Of a DNA stretch of 64,000 nt, positions 17,750 through 26,442 are shown piece by piece. Each line of letters starts with the position of its first letter. Within the stretch, counting starts at the first letter, position 1. A program made the position numbers and the translations under genes. The stretch covers positions 1,025,440 through 1,089,439 of the forward strand of contig NZ_FOTP01000002.1 in the NCBI RefSeq assembly GCF_900114605.1. The letters are read 5' to 3'. This DNA comes from Bradyrhizobium sp. NFR13 (GTDB lineage: Bacteria > Pseudomonadota > Alphaproteobacteria > Rhizobiales > Xanthobacteraceae). Under the pieces are notes generated by a model. That model saw nothing but the letters and a program-made list of their open reading frames with translations. It had not been told where the DNA came from and searched no databases.

Positions 17750-18601
17750 ATGCCCCGTACCCCGATCGTCGCCCGCACCCTGCCTGCTCTCCGAAAGGCG
17801 CTCGACGGCCTGCGGGCACGCAAGGCGACCATCGGCCTGGTGCCAACCATGGGCGCACTGCATGACGGTCACGTCTCGCTGGTGCGCCTCGCCCAGCGCC
17901 GCGCCAGCAAGGTCGTGGTGTCGATCTTCGTTAATCCAACGCAGTTCGCCCCCACCGAGGACTTCGGCTCCTATCCGCGGACCTGGAAGAGCGACCTCGC
18001 CAAACTCACCGAAGCCGGCGTCGACCTGATCTGGAATCCCGACGCCAAGGTGATGTATCCGGAAGGCTTCGCAACGAAGATCACGACCGGAGGCCCGGCC
18101 ACCGCCGACCTCGAGGATCGCTTCCGGCCGCATTTCTTCGGCGGCGTCGCGACCGTCGTCGGCAAACTGTTCACGCAGGTGCGACCGGACATGGCGTTCT
18201 TCGGCGAGAAGGACTACCAGCAGCTCAAGGTCGTGACGCGCATGGCGCGGGACCTCGATCTCGGCGTCAAGGTGACCGGCGCGACCACGGTGCGCGAGCG
18301 CGACGGCCTCGCGATGTCGTCGCGCAACGTCTATCTCTCGCCGGAAGACCGCGCCACAGCGCCGGTGCTTTACAAGGCGATGAAGGAAACCGCCAAGCGC
18401 CTGAAGGCGGGCGATAGCTTCGAGACCGCCATGGCGGGCGGCGCCGCGATGATCACCGCGGCAGGTTTCGCACTCGACTACTTCGAAGCGCGCCATGCGG
18501 AGTCGCTGGCGCCGGTCACCTCGATGAAGGACGGCCCGGTGCGCGTGCTGGTGGCCGCAAGGATCGGCAAGACCCGGCTGATCGACAATATCGGGGTGTA
18601 A
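17750..18601 (+). CDS. panC: Pantothenate synthetase
   Basis: 283 residues, normal for PanC. The ATP/pantoate motifs are in place: [10 protein letters not shown] (ATP, HxGH type), [14 protein letters not shown] and SSRNVYLSP. It joins pantoate and beta-alanine using ATP, the last step of vitamin B5 synthesis. The frame extends upstream to 17414 opposite mipZ; the ATG at 17750 begins the typical sequence after a modest site. No panB or panD is adjacent. Confidence 0.95.
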   Translation: MPRTPIVARTLPALRKALDGLRARKATIGLVPTMGALHDGHVSLVRLAQRRASKVVVSIFVNPTQFAPTEDFGSYPRTWKSDLAKLTEAGVDLIWNPDAKVMYPEGFATKITTGGPATADLEDRFRPHFFGGVATVVGKLFTQVRPDMAFFGEKDYQQLKVVTRMARDLDLGVKVTGATTVRERDGLAMSSRNVYLSPEDRATAPVLYKAMKETAKRLKAGDSFETAMAGGAAMITAAGFALDYFEARHAESLAPVTSMKDGPVRVLVAARIGKTRLIDNIGV

Positions 18602-18611
18602 CAAAGTCCTC

Positions 18612-18766
18612 GTCATTCCGGGAAGCAGCTGGCTCTTGCCGGATGCGAACCCGGAATCCCGAAATGGAATCCACCTCTCCGCCGCCCGGAATTGCGGGGC
18701 GATTACACGTTGAGATTCCGGGTTCGGTCCCGTCGCCTGCGGCAACGGTCTCGCCCCCGGAATGAC
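18612..18766. repeat. Interspersed palindromic element, copy 2
   Basis: 155 bases from GTCATTCCGGG to CCCGGAATGAC with internal GAACCCGGAATCCCG and GATTCCGGGTTCG segments in inverse order. It shares the termini and these inner blocks with copy 1 at 5790-5899 but has a longer middle. It lies between convergent genes, panC and the indolepyruvate oxidoreductase, as copy 1 does. Confidence 0.72.
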
Positions 18767-18798
18767 AGGGTGGGACGCTCAGCCACGCCCGTACATAG

Positions 18799-21700
18799 CT
18801 ACTCCGCTGCGACCTGGCGCGGCACCGGCGGCGGATTGGCGAGGTCCTTGGCGAGTTCGGCATAGCGCACCTTGGCCGCCTGCACCGAGGCTTCCTTCAC
18901 CGGACCGTAGCCGCGAATGCTGTCGGGCAGCGAGAGGAGCTGCACGGCCGTATCCACCGTGAGCGGCGACAGCAGGTTCAGCACCGTCGCAACGTCCTTC
19001 TCGTAACCGGCGATCAGATCGCGCTCCAGCTTGCGGTCGGCGCTATAGCCGAACACATCCAGCGGCGTGCCGCGCAGGCCACGCAGCTTCGCCAGAATGC
19101 GAAACAGCGGCAGCATCCAGGCGCCGAAGGCGCGCTTCTTCGGGCGCCCCGATGCATCGGTACCCGGCAACATCGGCGGCGCGAGATTGAAGCTGATCTT
19201 GACGTCGCCCTCGAACTGATCGCGCAACTGCTTTTCGAACTTGCCGTCGGTATAGAGCCGCGCGACCTCGTATTCGTCCTTGTAGGCGAGCAGCTTGGCA
19301 TAGTTGATCGCCACCGCACGCGGCAGTTCATCGTCATAGCCGCCGCGCATGGCGGCTTCGCGCACCAGATCGACCATCGCCTGGTAGCGCTCGGCGAGCT
19401 TGGCACTCTGATAGTCGGTGAGCAGTCCGCTACGATGGGCAACGATCTCATCGAGGCTCATCTCATCCAGCGTCTTTGGCGCGATGGTCTCATCGGCGCC
19501 CTTGAGCATATTGGCGAGCCGTGCCGGATCGGCGGCGGCAAGACGGCCAAGCTGGAACGCCAGCATGTTCATCTTGATCGAGACGCCATTGAGCTCGATG
19601 GCCTGTTCGATGGACGCTGCCTGCAGCGGCAGCAGCCCCTGCTGATAGGCAAAGCCCATCATCATCATGTTGGTGGCGATGGAATCGCCAAGCAGCGCTT
19701 CGGCCGCTTTGGTGAAGTCGAGGAATGTCGATTCCTTGCGCAGCGACATTTCCAGCACGTTGTTGACCTTGCGGGACTGGAAATTGAAGTCGCGGTTGCG
19801 CACGAAATCCGCGATCGGAATGAGATGGGTGTTGACGATGCCAGTGGTGCGCGAGCTCTCGCAGAGCGAGATCGTATCCTTGGCAATGGCCACCACTTCA
19901 TCGGCCGCGATCAGGACATCCGCTGTGCCGGTGACGATGCGCGAGCAGGTGACGTCGCCAGTGTCGTTGGCGAGACGCACATGGCTGAGCACCGCGCCGC
20001 CCTTCTGCGCGAGGCCGGACATGTCGAGGATCATCGAGGCCTTGCCTTCGATATGCGCGGCCATGCCGAGCAGCGCACCGATGGTCAGCACGCCGGTGCC
20101 ACCGACGCCGCCGACGGCGACATTATAGGGCTTGTCGAGCGTTGGCCGCGTGGCCGGCTCCGGCAATATACCGATGGCGCCGAGTTCGACCGGCGCCTTG
20201 CGCTTCAGCTTGCCGCCATCGACCGTGACGAAGGACGGGCAAAAGCCCTTGAGGCACGAATAGTCCTTGTTGCAGGACGACTGGTTGATGGTGCGCTTGC
20301 GACCCAATGCGGTCTCCAGCGGCTCCACCGAAATGCAGTTCGACTGCACCGAGCAATCGCCGCAGCCTTCGCAGACTGCCGGGTTGATGAGCACGCGGCG
20401 CTGCGGGTCTTCCAGAATGCCCTTCTTGCGGCGGCGACGCTTCTCCGCGGCGCAGGTCTGTACGAACACGATGGCCGAGCAACCTGGCACGTCGCGTAGC
20501 GTCTTCATCACGTTGTCGAGTTCGTCGCGATGCGCCAGCTTCACGCCCGGCGCAATGGTGTTGGCGGGATAGGCATCGGGATTCTCCGACACGAGATAGA
20601 TCTCGCGAATGCCCTCGCTGTGGAGCTGGAACGTGATCTTCTGCGGCGACAGGTCACCGTCATGGTGCTGACCACCGGTCATCGCCACGGCATCGTTGTA
20701 GAGGATCTTGTAAGTGATGTTCGCCTTGGAGGCGATCGACTGGCGGATCGCCAGCGAACCGGAATGGAAGTATGTGCCGTCGCCGAGATTGGCGAAGATA
20801 TGCTTCTCCTTGGTGAACGGCGCAATGCCGGTCCACGGCACGCCCTCGCCGCCCATATGGGTGAAGGTCTCGGTGGAGCGATCCATCCACAGTGACATGA
20901 AGTGGCAGCCAATGCCGGCAAGCGCGCGCGAGCCCTCCGGGACCTTGGTCGAGGTGTTGTGCGGACAGCCCGAGCAGAAATACGGCGTGCGCGTGATCGG
21001 CACGACGTTCTGGACCTGCGAGGCCTCGCGGCCGTGAAACCAGTCGGCCTTGGCGCGCAGCAGCGCTGCGATCTCCGGATCGATCTCCATCGCCAGCAGG
21101 CGATCCACCAGCGAGGTCGCGACCTTGGCGACGCTCAGCTCTTCGGCGAATGGCAGGAAGCGATGATCGTGGGAATCCATCTTGCCGACGATGCGTGGCC
21201 GCACATCGTCGCGCCAGTTGAACAGCTCCTGCTTGACCTGGTTTTCGACGATCTCGCGGCGCTCCTCGACGATGAAGATCTCATCGAGACCTACCGCGAA
21301 TTTGCGCACGCCTTCCGGCTCCAGCGGCCACGGCATGCCGATCTTGTAGAGTCGCAGACCAATCTTCGCGGCCACCTCCTCGGTAATCCCCAGCTCGCGG
21401 AGTGCCTGACGCACGTCCTCATAGCTCTTGCCGGACGCCATGATGCCGAAGCGCGCATTCGGCGAGTCCATGGTGACACGGTTGATGTTGTTGGCGCGCG
21501 CGAAAGCGATGGCCGCAAAGCCCTTGTAATCCTGCAGACGACGATCCTGCACATAGCGGTCGTCCGGCCATCGCAGGTTCAGACCATCCGGCGGCAGTTC
21601 GAAATCGGTGGGAATATTGAACGGCGTCATCTCGTCGTTGAGGTTGATCTCCGCCGTGGTCTCCACGGTTTCGGTGATCACCTTCATGCCGACCCAGCAG

Positions 21701-22287
21701 CCGGAATAGCGCGACATCGCAATGCCGAGCAGGCCCATCTCGATCATCTCGTGGATGCTCGAAGGATAAAGATAGGGCATCAGCGCCGAGATGAAGGCAT
21801 GGTCGGACTGATGCGGAACGGTCGAGGACTTGGCGCCGTGATCGTCGCCGGCGAGACAGAGCACGCCACCGAATTTCGCGGAGCCGGCAGCATTGCCATG
21901 ACGGAAGACGTCGCCGCAGCGATCGACGCCGGGGCCCTTGCCGTACCAGATGCCGACCACGCCATCATATTCGGCGCCGGGCGAGAGATTGAGCTGCTGG
22001 GTGCCCCAGATCGCGGTGGCTGCGAGATCTTCGTTGACGCCGGGCTGGAATTTGACGCCGTACTGATCGAGATGTTTGCGCGCCGCCACGAGCTGCTGGT
22101 CGTAGCCGCCGAGTGGCGAGCCGCGATAGCCGGTAACGAAGGCTGCCGTGTTCAGACCCGCCGCGCGGTCCCTGCGGACCTGCGCCATCGGCAGTCGCAC
22201 CAGCGCCTGAATGCCGGTCAGGAAGATGTGGCCAGAGCCCTGGGTGTATTTCTGATCGAGACTGATCGCGCCTTGATTAATTCCCAT
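18799..22287 (-). CDS. Indolepyruvate:ferredoxin oxidoreductase, fused alpha-beta form
   Basis: 1162 residues, the large bacterial fused form. The N-terminal part is pyruvate-ferredoxin-oxidoreductase-like with the thiamine-diphosphate motif around NLGDGTYFHSGS. Iron-sulphur ligands are seen in CEGCGDCSVQSNC (Cys639, 642, 645, 651) and in CNKDYSCLKGFC soon after. The C-terminal section is the gamma-type domain (GGVGGTGVLTIGALLG) with a helical tail. It oxidatively decarboxylates aryl-2-oxo acids such as indolepyruvate to acyl-CoA, reducing ferredoxin, in degradation of aromatic amino acids. It is alone here, without ferredoxin or ligase genes. Element copy 2 lies at its 3' side. Confidence 0.92.
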   Translation of the reverse strand: MGINQGAISLDQKYTQGSGHIFLTGIQALVRLPMAQVRRDRAAGLNTAAFVTGYRGSPLGGYDQQLVAARKHLDQYGVKFQPGVNEDLAATAIWGTQQLNLSPGAEYDGVVGIWYGKGPGVDRCGDVFRHGNAAGSAKFGGVLCLAGDDHGAKSSTVPHQSDHAFISALMPYLYPSSIHEMIEMGLLGIAMSRYSGCWVGMKVITETVETTAEINLNDEMTPFNIPTDFELPPDGLNLRWPDDRYVQDRRLQDYKGFAAIAFARANNINRVTMDSPNARFGIMASGKSYEDVRQALRELGITEEVAAKIGLRLYKIGMPWPLEPEGVRKFAVGLDEIFIVEERREIVENQVKQELFNWRDDVRPRIVGKMDSHDHRFLPFAEELSVAKVATSLVDRLLAMEIDPEIAALLRAKADWFHGREASQVQNVVPITRTPYFCSGCPHNTSTKVPEGSRALAGIGCHFMSLWMDRSTETFTHMGGEGVPWTGIAPFTKEKHIFANLGDGTYFHSGSLAIRQSIASKANITYKILYNDAVAMTGGQHHDGDLSPQKITFQLHSEGIREIYLVSENPDAYPANTIAPGVKLAHRDELDNVMKTLRDVPGCSAIVFVQTCAAEKRRRRKKGILEDPQRRVLINPAVCEGCGDCSVQSNCISVEPLETALGRKRTINQSSCNKDYSCLKGFCPSFVTVDGGKLKRKAPVELGAIGILPEPATRPTLDKPYNVAVGGVGGTGVLTIGALLGMAAHIEGKASMILDMSGLAQKGGAVLSHVRLANDTGDVTCSRIVTGTADVLIAADEVVAIAKDTISLCESSRTTGIVNTHLIPIADFVRNRDFNFQSRKVNNVLEMSLRKESTFLDFTKAAEALLGDSIATNMMMMGFAYQQGLLPLQAASIEQAIELNGVSIKMNMLAFQLGRLAAADPARLANMLKGADETIAPKTLDEMSLDEIVAHRSGLLTDYQSAKLAERYQAMVDLVREAAMRGGYDDELPRAVAINYAKLLAYKDEYEVARLYTDGKFEKQLRDQFEGDVKISFNLAPPMLPGTDASGRPKKRAFGAWMLPLFRILAKLRGLRGTPLDVFGYSADRKLERDLIAGYEKDVATVLNLLSPLTVDTAVQLLSLPDSIRGYGPVKEASVQAAKVRYAELAKDLANPPPVPRQVAAE

Positions 22288-22587
22288 TCCACCCTCGTCA
22301 CTGCGGCCTCTGAACTGTCGCCCGGGGCTATCGCCCCGGACTTGCGTCGTCCGGCCTGCTCGCGCCTATTATCTGGGGTCGTTCGACTCCCTTAGAAACA
22401 GTCTATGTTGGATTTTGAACGGGACGCACCACAATTCTGGGCAATGGAGCCCCGCGTCCAAAGAACGCAATTTCGTAATGAATGCGGCCGGTAGGCTTGT
22501 CACGTTGTGTCGCCGCAAAGGCCTTTGGCGCAAGGACGTAACGGCTTCACGCTGCAGTGCGATGCAGCACAAACTGCCAAAGGAGGC
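22288..22587. other. Gene-free stretch between receiver gene and oxidoreductase
   Basis: 300 bases with only short, unlikely frames (for example 22369-22572 minus, 22415-22660 plus). It should contain the promoter of the oxidoreductase, but no clear boxes were picked out. Confidence 0.4.
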
Positions 22588-22953
22588 TCAGGCCTCGCCC
22601 GGGAATATCTCGCTGATGATCTTCATCAGATCGGCCTCGCGAAACGGCTTGCGCAGATAGGCGCGAAAACGCCCTGCCCGGTCGCGCACGACATGCTCCA
22701 GCAACGAGGTCATGACGACCACCGGAATTCCGCTCAGCCGCTCGTCCTGCCCCATCGCTGCAATCAGGCCGGCGCCGTCGAGGAACGGCATCATGAAATC
22801 GGTAAGCACCAGATCGGGCGTGTCCCGATGCAGAATGTCGAGCGCCTCACGGCCGTTGCCGGCTACGAGGACATTGAAGGCATATTCGCTCAACAGGACT
22901 TCGAGCCAGTCGGCGATCGCCCATTCGTCCTCGACAATCAGGACAGTTCGCAC
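22588..22953 (-). CDS. Stand-alone CheY-like response-regulator receiver
   Basis: 121 residues, a receiver domain and nothing else. Acidic pocket Glu8/Asp9, phospho-acceptor Asp52 in LVLTDFMMP, Thr82 and Lys102 (LRKPF) are all present, so phosphorylation by a histidine kinase is expected. The start is GTG at 22953 with GGAG upstream. It follows the KaiC-like gene after two bases, so the pair is translated together and probably works together. No kinase is adjacent; the output partner may be the KaiC-like ATPase. Confidence 0.88.
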   Translation of the reverse strand: MRTVLIVEDEWAIADWLEVLLSEYAFNVLVAGNGREALDILHRDTPDLVLTDFMMPFLDGAGLIAAMGQDERLSGIPVVVMTSLLEHVVRDRAGRFRAYLRKPFREADLMKIISEIFPGEA

Positions 22954-22955
22954 CG

Positions 22956-24443
22956 CTATTCTCCAGTCAACTTAAGATCCGTCGATGGAGTTGGTGCAGG
23001 TCCCTGACTAGAAATGTCCCTGAGGATGCGCTCCGCGCTCTGGAAATCGGCATCGAGAACGATGCCGCCGTCGAGAATTTCAAAGCGGCGCATGCGCATA
23101 TCGGTCCGGCGGTCACGCGATTTCAGAATGGTCATCAGACGATGGTTTTCCGAGCGCAAGGCTGCGAGATGCAGCGCGATGATGTTCTCGGCAACCGCCG
23201 AGAGACCCGTCTGGTTGACGCCCTTGAGCGGCTGCCCGGGTGTCATGCCAGCGTGGTCCGTTTCTGCGGTTGCCAGCGTGGTAACACCGAGTGCGCGCAA
23301 CTCGTTGCACAGCGCCGACAAAAAAGAGCCGATGCGCTCCTTTTCGTCGGTGAGCTTCGAGAAGCCTTCGATGCCATCGATCACCAGACGGCGCACGCCG
23401 TTCTGCCTGATGGTCGAGAGCAGCTCGGTTGCGACCTCATCCAGCACGGCCTCGGTCTGCGGTCGCCACATCAGCATGATCTTGTCGCCACGCGCCTTCA
23501 GCGGCAGCTTGAGGCTTTCGGCCTTGATCCGCAGCGCCATGGGGTTCTCGTGAAAGCCGAACAGCATGGCCTTCTCGTCTGCGGCACCACCGGTGAGGAA
23601 CTGGAGGCCTGCGGTGGTCTTGCCGGAGCCGGAAGGTCCGAGCACCACAGTCACCGAATGCGTATCGACACCGCCGCCAAGCATCTTGTCGACGCCGGCG
23701 ATGCCGACCGACACCATTGGACCGTCAGCGCTGTCCCAAACGCTGGGCGTCTCCAGCAACGCCTCGACGCGCGGATAGATCGCGTGGCCGCCGTCAGTGA
23801 TGCGATAGGAGTGCTTGCCGCCCATGAACCAGGTGCCGCGCAATTTATGGACCTGCAGCGAACGCTCGGCGCGGCGGCCATGCAGCGAGGTCTGCAGCTC
23901 GATCAGCCCGTCCACCATCGTGTGTTCAGGCGGATGCGCATCGGCATCGAAGGCGCTGGTGAGCAGGAACATGGTGCAGTTACTGAAAGCCGCCTGGGTC
24001 TGTAATTCGTGGATGAACTTCTTCAGCTCAAGTTCGGAGCGCGCCTTTTCATGCACGGTGATGAGGCCATCGAGCACGAGGATGCTGGCCTTGCGGGTGC
24101 GGACCTCGCGGCGAACCACGTCCAGCAATCCGCGCAGCCCATCGTCTTCCAGCGTCTTGAAGGCGCCGACATAGGACATGCGATCCGGGATCGCCGCTTC
24201 ATCGAAGAAGGTCATGCGCCGCATATGCCCGATCATGCGGGCATGGCTCTCGGCAAGCAGCGTGATGTAAAGTGCGTTACGTCCTTGCGCGGCCTGCGCG
24301 AAACAAATCTGGTTGCCCAGAATCGTCTTTCCGGCGCCCGGAGCGCCCTGAATGATGTAGATGCCGCCGTCGAAAACGCCCCCGCCCAGGATCGCATCGA
24401 GACCCGGTACGCCGGTTGCAAACCGGCCGTTATCACCACTCAT
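22956..24443 (-). CDS. KaiC-like double RecA-domain ATPase (circadian-clock family relative)
   Basis: 495 residues from ATG at 24443 with an AGGGGC site; a TTG two codons upstream is less likely. Two KaiC/RAD55 domains are seen: CI with Walker A GAPGAGKT (33-40) and CII with GPSGSGKT (269-276). In KaiC the pair of catalytic glutamates follows each strand; here CI has LAES (Ala, then Glu65) and CII has HEN (His298, Glu299), so only one is kept in each. The KaiC autophosphorylation pair Ser431-Thr432 appears to align with Ser414-Ala415. No kaiA or kaiB is nearby. It is likely an ATP-driven signalling hexamer rather than a true clock, coupled to the receiver downstream. Confidence 0.83.
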   Translation of the reverse strand: MSGDNGRFATGVPGLDAILGGGVFDGGIYIIQGAPGAGKTILGNQICFAQAAQGRNALYITLLAESHARMIGHMRRMTFFDEAAIPDRMSYVGAFKTLEDDGLRGLLDVVRREVRTRKASILVLDGLITVHEKARSELELKKFIHELQTQAAFSNCTMFLLTSAFDADAHPPEHTMVDGLIELQTSLHGRRAERSLQVHKLRGTWFMGGKHSYRITDGGHAIYPRVEALLETPSVWDSADGPMVSVGIAGVDKMLGGGVDTHSVTVVLGPSGSGKTTAGLQFLTGGAADEKAMLFGFHENPMALRIKAESLKLPLKARGDKIMLMWRPQTEAVLDEVATELLSTIRQNGVRRLVIDGIEGFSKLTDEKERIGSFLSALCNELRALGVTTLATAETDHAGMTPGQPLKGVNQTGLSAVAENIIALHLAALRSENHRLMTILKSRDRRTDMRMRRFEILDGGIVLDADFQSAERILRDISSQGPAPTPSTDLKLTGE

Positions 24444-24650
24444 TCCCAAACTGCCCCTAACGTGTCACCTATGCCGGTGAGATGTTGAAACGCGTCGGGG
24501 AGCGGTGGGTTCCAAAGCTTTATCAGAAATATTTCGAAATGCTGCCTCTCAGCAAGGCAGCATCCCGCTATTGGCGCCCCCGAAACGGAACATTGGCCTT
24601 TACGGGCCATTGCTGTCCGGTCACCCTGACAACAGGCATGGAGGACGGAA

Positions 24651-24902
24651 ATGAATCAGAAGCTGAATACATGGACGTCGCAGCCTGAACTCGCCGGCAA
24701 CGATATGGCGCGGACGAGTGACGGTTCTTATCATCCGGATTGCGGCGAAGCGCATGATCACAAGCCGACCAAGGCCATCATCGGCGTGGGACTACTCGTG
24801 GTACTGAGTTTCCTGCTCTATGAATTCAACGGCAAGGTGTCCAAGACGCACACGTCAGCGACCCCGCCTGCGCAGCACCAGAGTTTCGCGGCTAACCGCT
24901 AG
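24651..24902 (+). CDS. Small single-helix membrane protein, unknown function
   Basis: 83 residues. A strong GGAGGA site six bases before the ATG supports expression. The N-terminal 40 residues are polar with HxxC-like residues (YHPDCGEAHDHKP), then one membrane helix (AIIGVGLLVVLSFLLYEF, about 43-60) and a short polar tail. No known family is recognised. Its stop overlaps the convergent formyltransferase gene by four bases. Confidence 0.72.
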   Translation: MNQKLNTWTSQPELAGNDMARTSDGSYHPDCGEAHDHKPTKAIIGVGLLVVLSFLLYEFNGKVSKTHTSATPPAQHQSFAANR

Positions 24903-25603
24903 GCTTCAACAGCTTCGTCCGCAACAGCGCTCTCAGTCTCGGACACGATAACCCGAAACTGGAAACCGTGCAGACCGATGGTCGGCACAATGCCGAAATG
25001 GTCTGTGCGGAGGACTTTGACCCGATGCTGAAGTTCGTTTTTCTCGGTGTTTACCGGGATATCGGTGATCTGCTCATAGGTCTTGCGTGTGTGGCGCTTG
25101 TTACCCCAGCGCAGCGCGCGCTCGATTAGCAGCTCCGGCTGTGTGGCCAGGACACGCGCCATGCGCCAGAAAGTCTGCACCAGCTTCGTATAGGCAATCT
25201 CTTCTAGACCCGCGACACTGATATCCGCCGGAATTGGGAACGCCTCGACATCCACGATCGGTCCGGCATCGACACGTGCAATCATGCGATGGACCGTGCA
25301 GCCGAAGTCGGTCGCGTGATCGTGGAGCGCAGAATAGGCCGGGGCCCAGCCGGGATATTGCGGCGGGCCGGGATGGAAATTGTAGGCGCCAAAGCCAAGC
25401 TGATCGAGCACCGCGCCGGGGACGATCACGCCAGTAGTGAACGAAATCATCCGCGCCCGACCCAGCCAGTCGGGTTCGATCGCCGCCAGATCTTCAGCTG
25501 TGAAAACAGGAAGGACCGTGAGGGCCGGATTGTGACCACGGAGCAAGGTTGTGAAGACCGAGTGCTCAGCAGGACCCGTCAGGAGGATAATCGTATCGAA
25601 CAT
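24899..25603 (-). CDS. Formyltransferase-family protein (GART/Fmt N-terminal fold)
   Basis: 234 residues from ATG at 25603. The sequence resembles the folate-dependent formyltransferase fold: FTTGVIVPGAVLDQLG, then FHPGPPQYPGWAPAYSA, the loop that in Fmt carries the HPSLLP catalytic motif, and CTVHRMIARVDAGPIV. The FHPGPP form is that of sugar- or amine-modifying formyltransferases rather than of Fmt (His and Pro kept, Ser replaced). The substrate is unknown. The frame runs further upstream to 25702 (ATG at 25666), but these have no ribosome-binding site. It is alone, convergent with the small membrane protein. Confidence 0.78.
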   Translation of the reverse strand: MFDTIILLTGPAEHSVFTTLLRGHNPALTVLPVFTAEDLAAIEPDWLGRARMISFTTGVIVPGAVLDQLGFGAYNFHPGPPQYPGWAPAYSALHDHATDFGCTVHRMIARVDAGPIVDVEAFPIPADISVAGLEEIAYTKLVQTFWRMARVLATQPELLIERALRWGNKRHTRKTYEQITDIPVNTEKNELQHRVKVLRTDHFGIVPTIGLHGFQFRVIVSETESAVADEAVEA

Positions 25604-25782
25604 TCGGGCCGCCACGCGCTTCTGCGAATCAACAATCGCCACAGCGTCGCAGCCAGGCCTTAACATCTGATGAGCAGGCCAGATCGCGCTGCATTGCCGC
25701 ATAGGGCGCGGCTCGGGAATGGCCCAATCGCGGGAACATGCACCTCCTCTGACGGTTGTTTGGCCGCACAGGAGGACACGAG

Positions 25783-26244
25783 ATGGCGAACACTCCCAAT
25801 CCCAATGACCCGTATCGTCCGGATCCCGCTGATGACATCCGCAATCCAGTGCGGCTCGACAATGAGCTGCAGGCCGATCCTGAACTCGCTGAAGGGCCCG
25901 CGAGCGGTAGCCGCGTGGCTATCTATGCACTTGGCGTTATTGTCTTGCTCGGCGCCGTATTCTACGGCCTGAACAGTACATCGATGAATCCGGGCGACGC
26001 GACGAAGAGCGCTTCCCAATCCACGCCGGCAACGCAGAGCAGTACGCCAAAGGCGCCAGCGCCAACCAATAACGTCGCGGATTCCTATTCGAAGCCGCCG
26101 GTAGCCCCCGGCGTGCGCGACGTAACGCCGACCAACAACCGGTCCGACGTCACCACCGGTGCGGCACCGGCACGGCCGCAAGCTCCGCAATCGGCTCCGA
26201 CCGGCACCGAGATCGACGGCTCGAAGGGCGGCGCGCCGAAGTAA
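25783..26244 (+). CDS. Single-helix membrane protein with Ser/Thr/Pro-rich outer part, unknown
   Basis: 153 residues. A perfect AGGAGG site lies seven bases before the ATG at 25783. The first 43 residues are Asp/Pro-rich, followed by a membrane helix (VAIYALGVIVLLGAVFYGL) and a 90-residue region of Ser, Thr, Ala, Pro and Asn typical of a periplasmic unstructured stretch. No function or family is assigned; a likely terminator follows at 26263. Confidence 0.75.
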   Translation: MANTPNPNDPYRPDPADDIRNPVRLDNELQADPELAEGPASGSRVAIYALGVIVLLGAVFYGLNSTSMNPGDATKSASQSTPATQSSTPKAPAPTNNVADSYSKPPVAPGVRDVTPTNNRSDVTTGAAPARPQAPQSAPTGTEIDGSKGGAPK

Positions 26245-26262
26245 CGGCGCCACCGGGCAGAC

Positions 26263-26292
26263 AAGGCTGCGGGCATCAACACCCGCGGCTTT
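26263..26292 (+). terminator. Probable terminator after the small membrane protein gene
   Basis: An 11-base stem with two wobble pairs (AAGGCTGCGGG and CCCGCGGCTTT), loop of eight bases, followed by GTTGC. The weak T-run lowers confidence. Confidence 0.5.
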
Positions 26293-26442
26293 GTTGCGCA
26301 TGGACTCACGCTCCCCGGGAGCCGGTTTATTGCTGAAGTAGATCCGGTGACAGTCATCCGGAAAACGTGAAGATGCCGGCTTACCTTTGCCGCAATGCAG
26401 CCTGAAACCGCGCCGGACCTTCCTTATCCCGGAGCTTTTTCG

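Noticed and set aside
20902..22395. A 497-codon plus-strand frame opposite the indolepyruvate oxidoreductase
   Set aside because: The opposite strand encodes a clearly recognisable enzyme; such long antisense frames are common in G+C-rich DNA, and the translation has no motif.
22956..24443. Call of a true KaiABC circadian clock
   Set aside because: No kaiA or kaiB nearby and key catalytic and phosphorylation residues differ.
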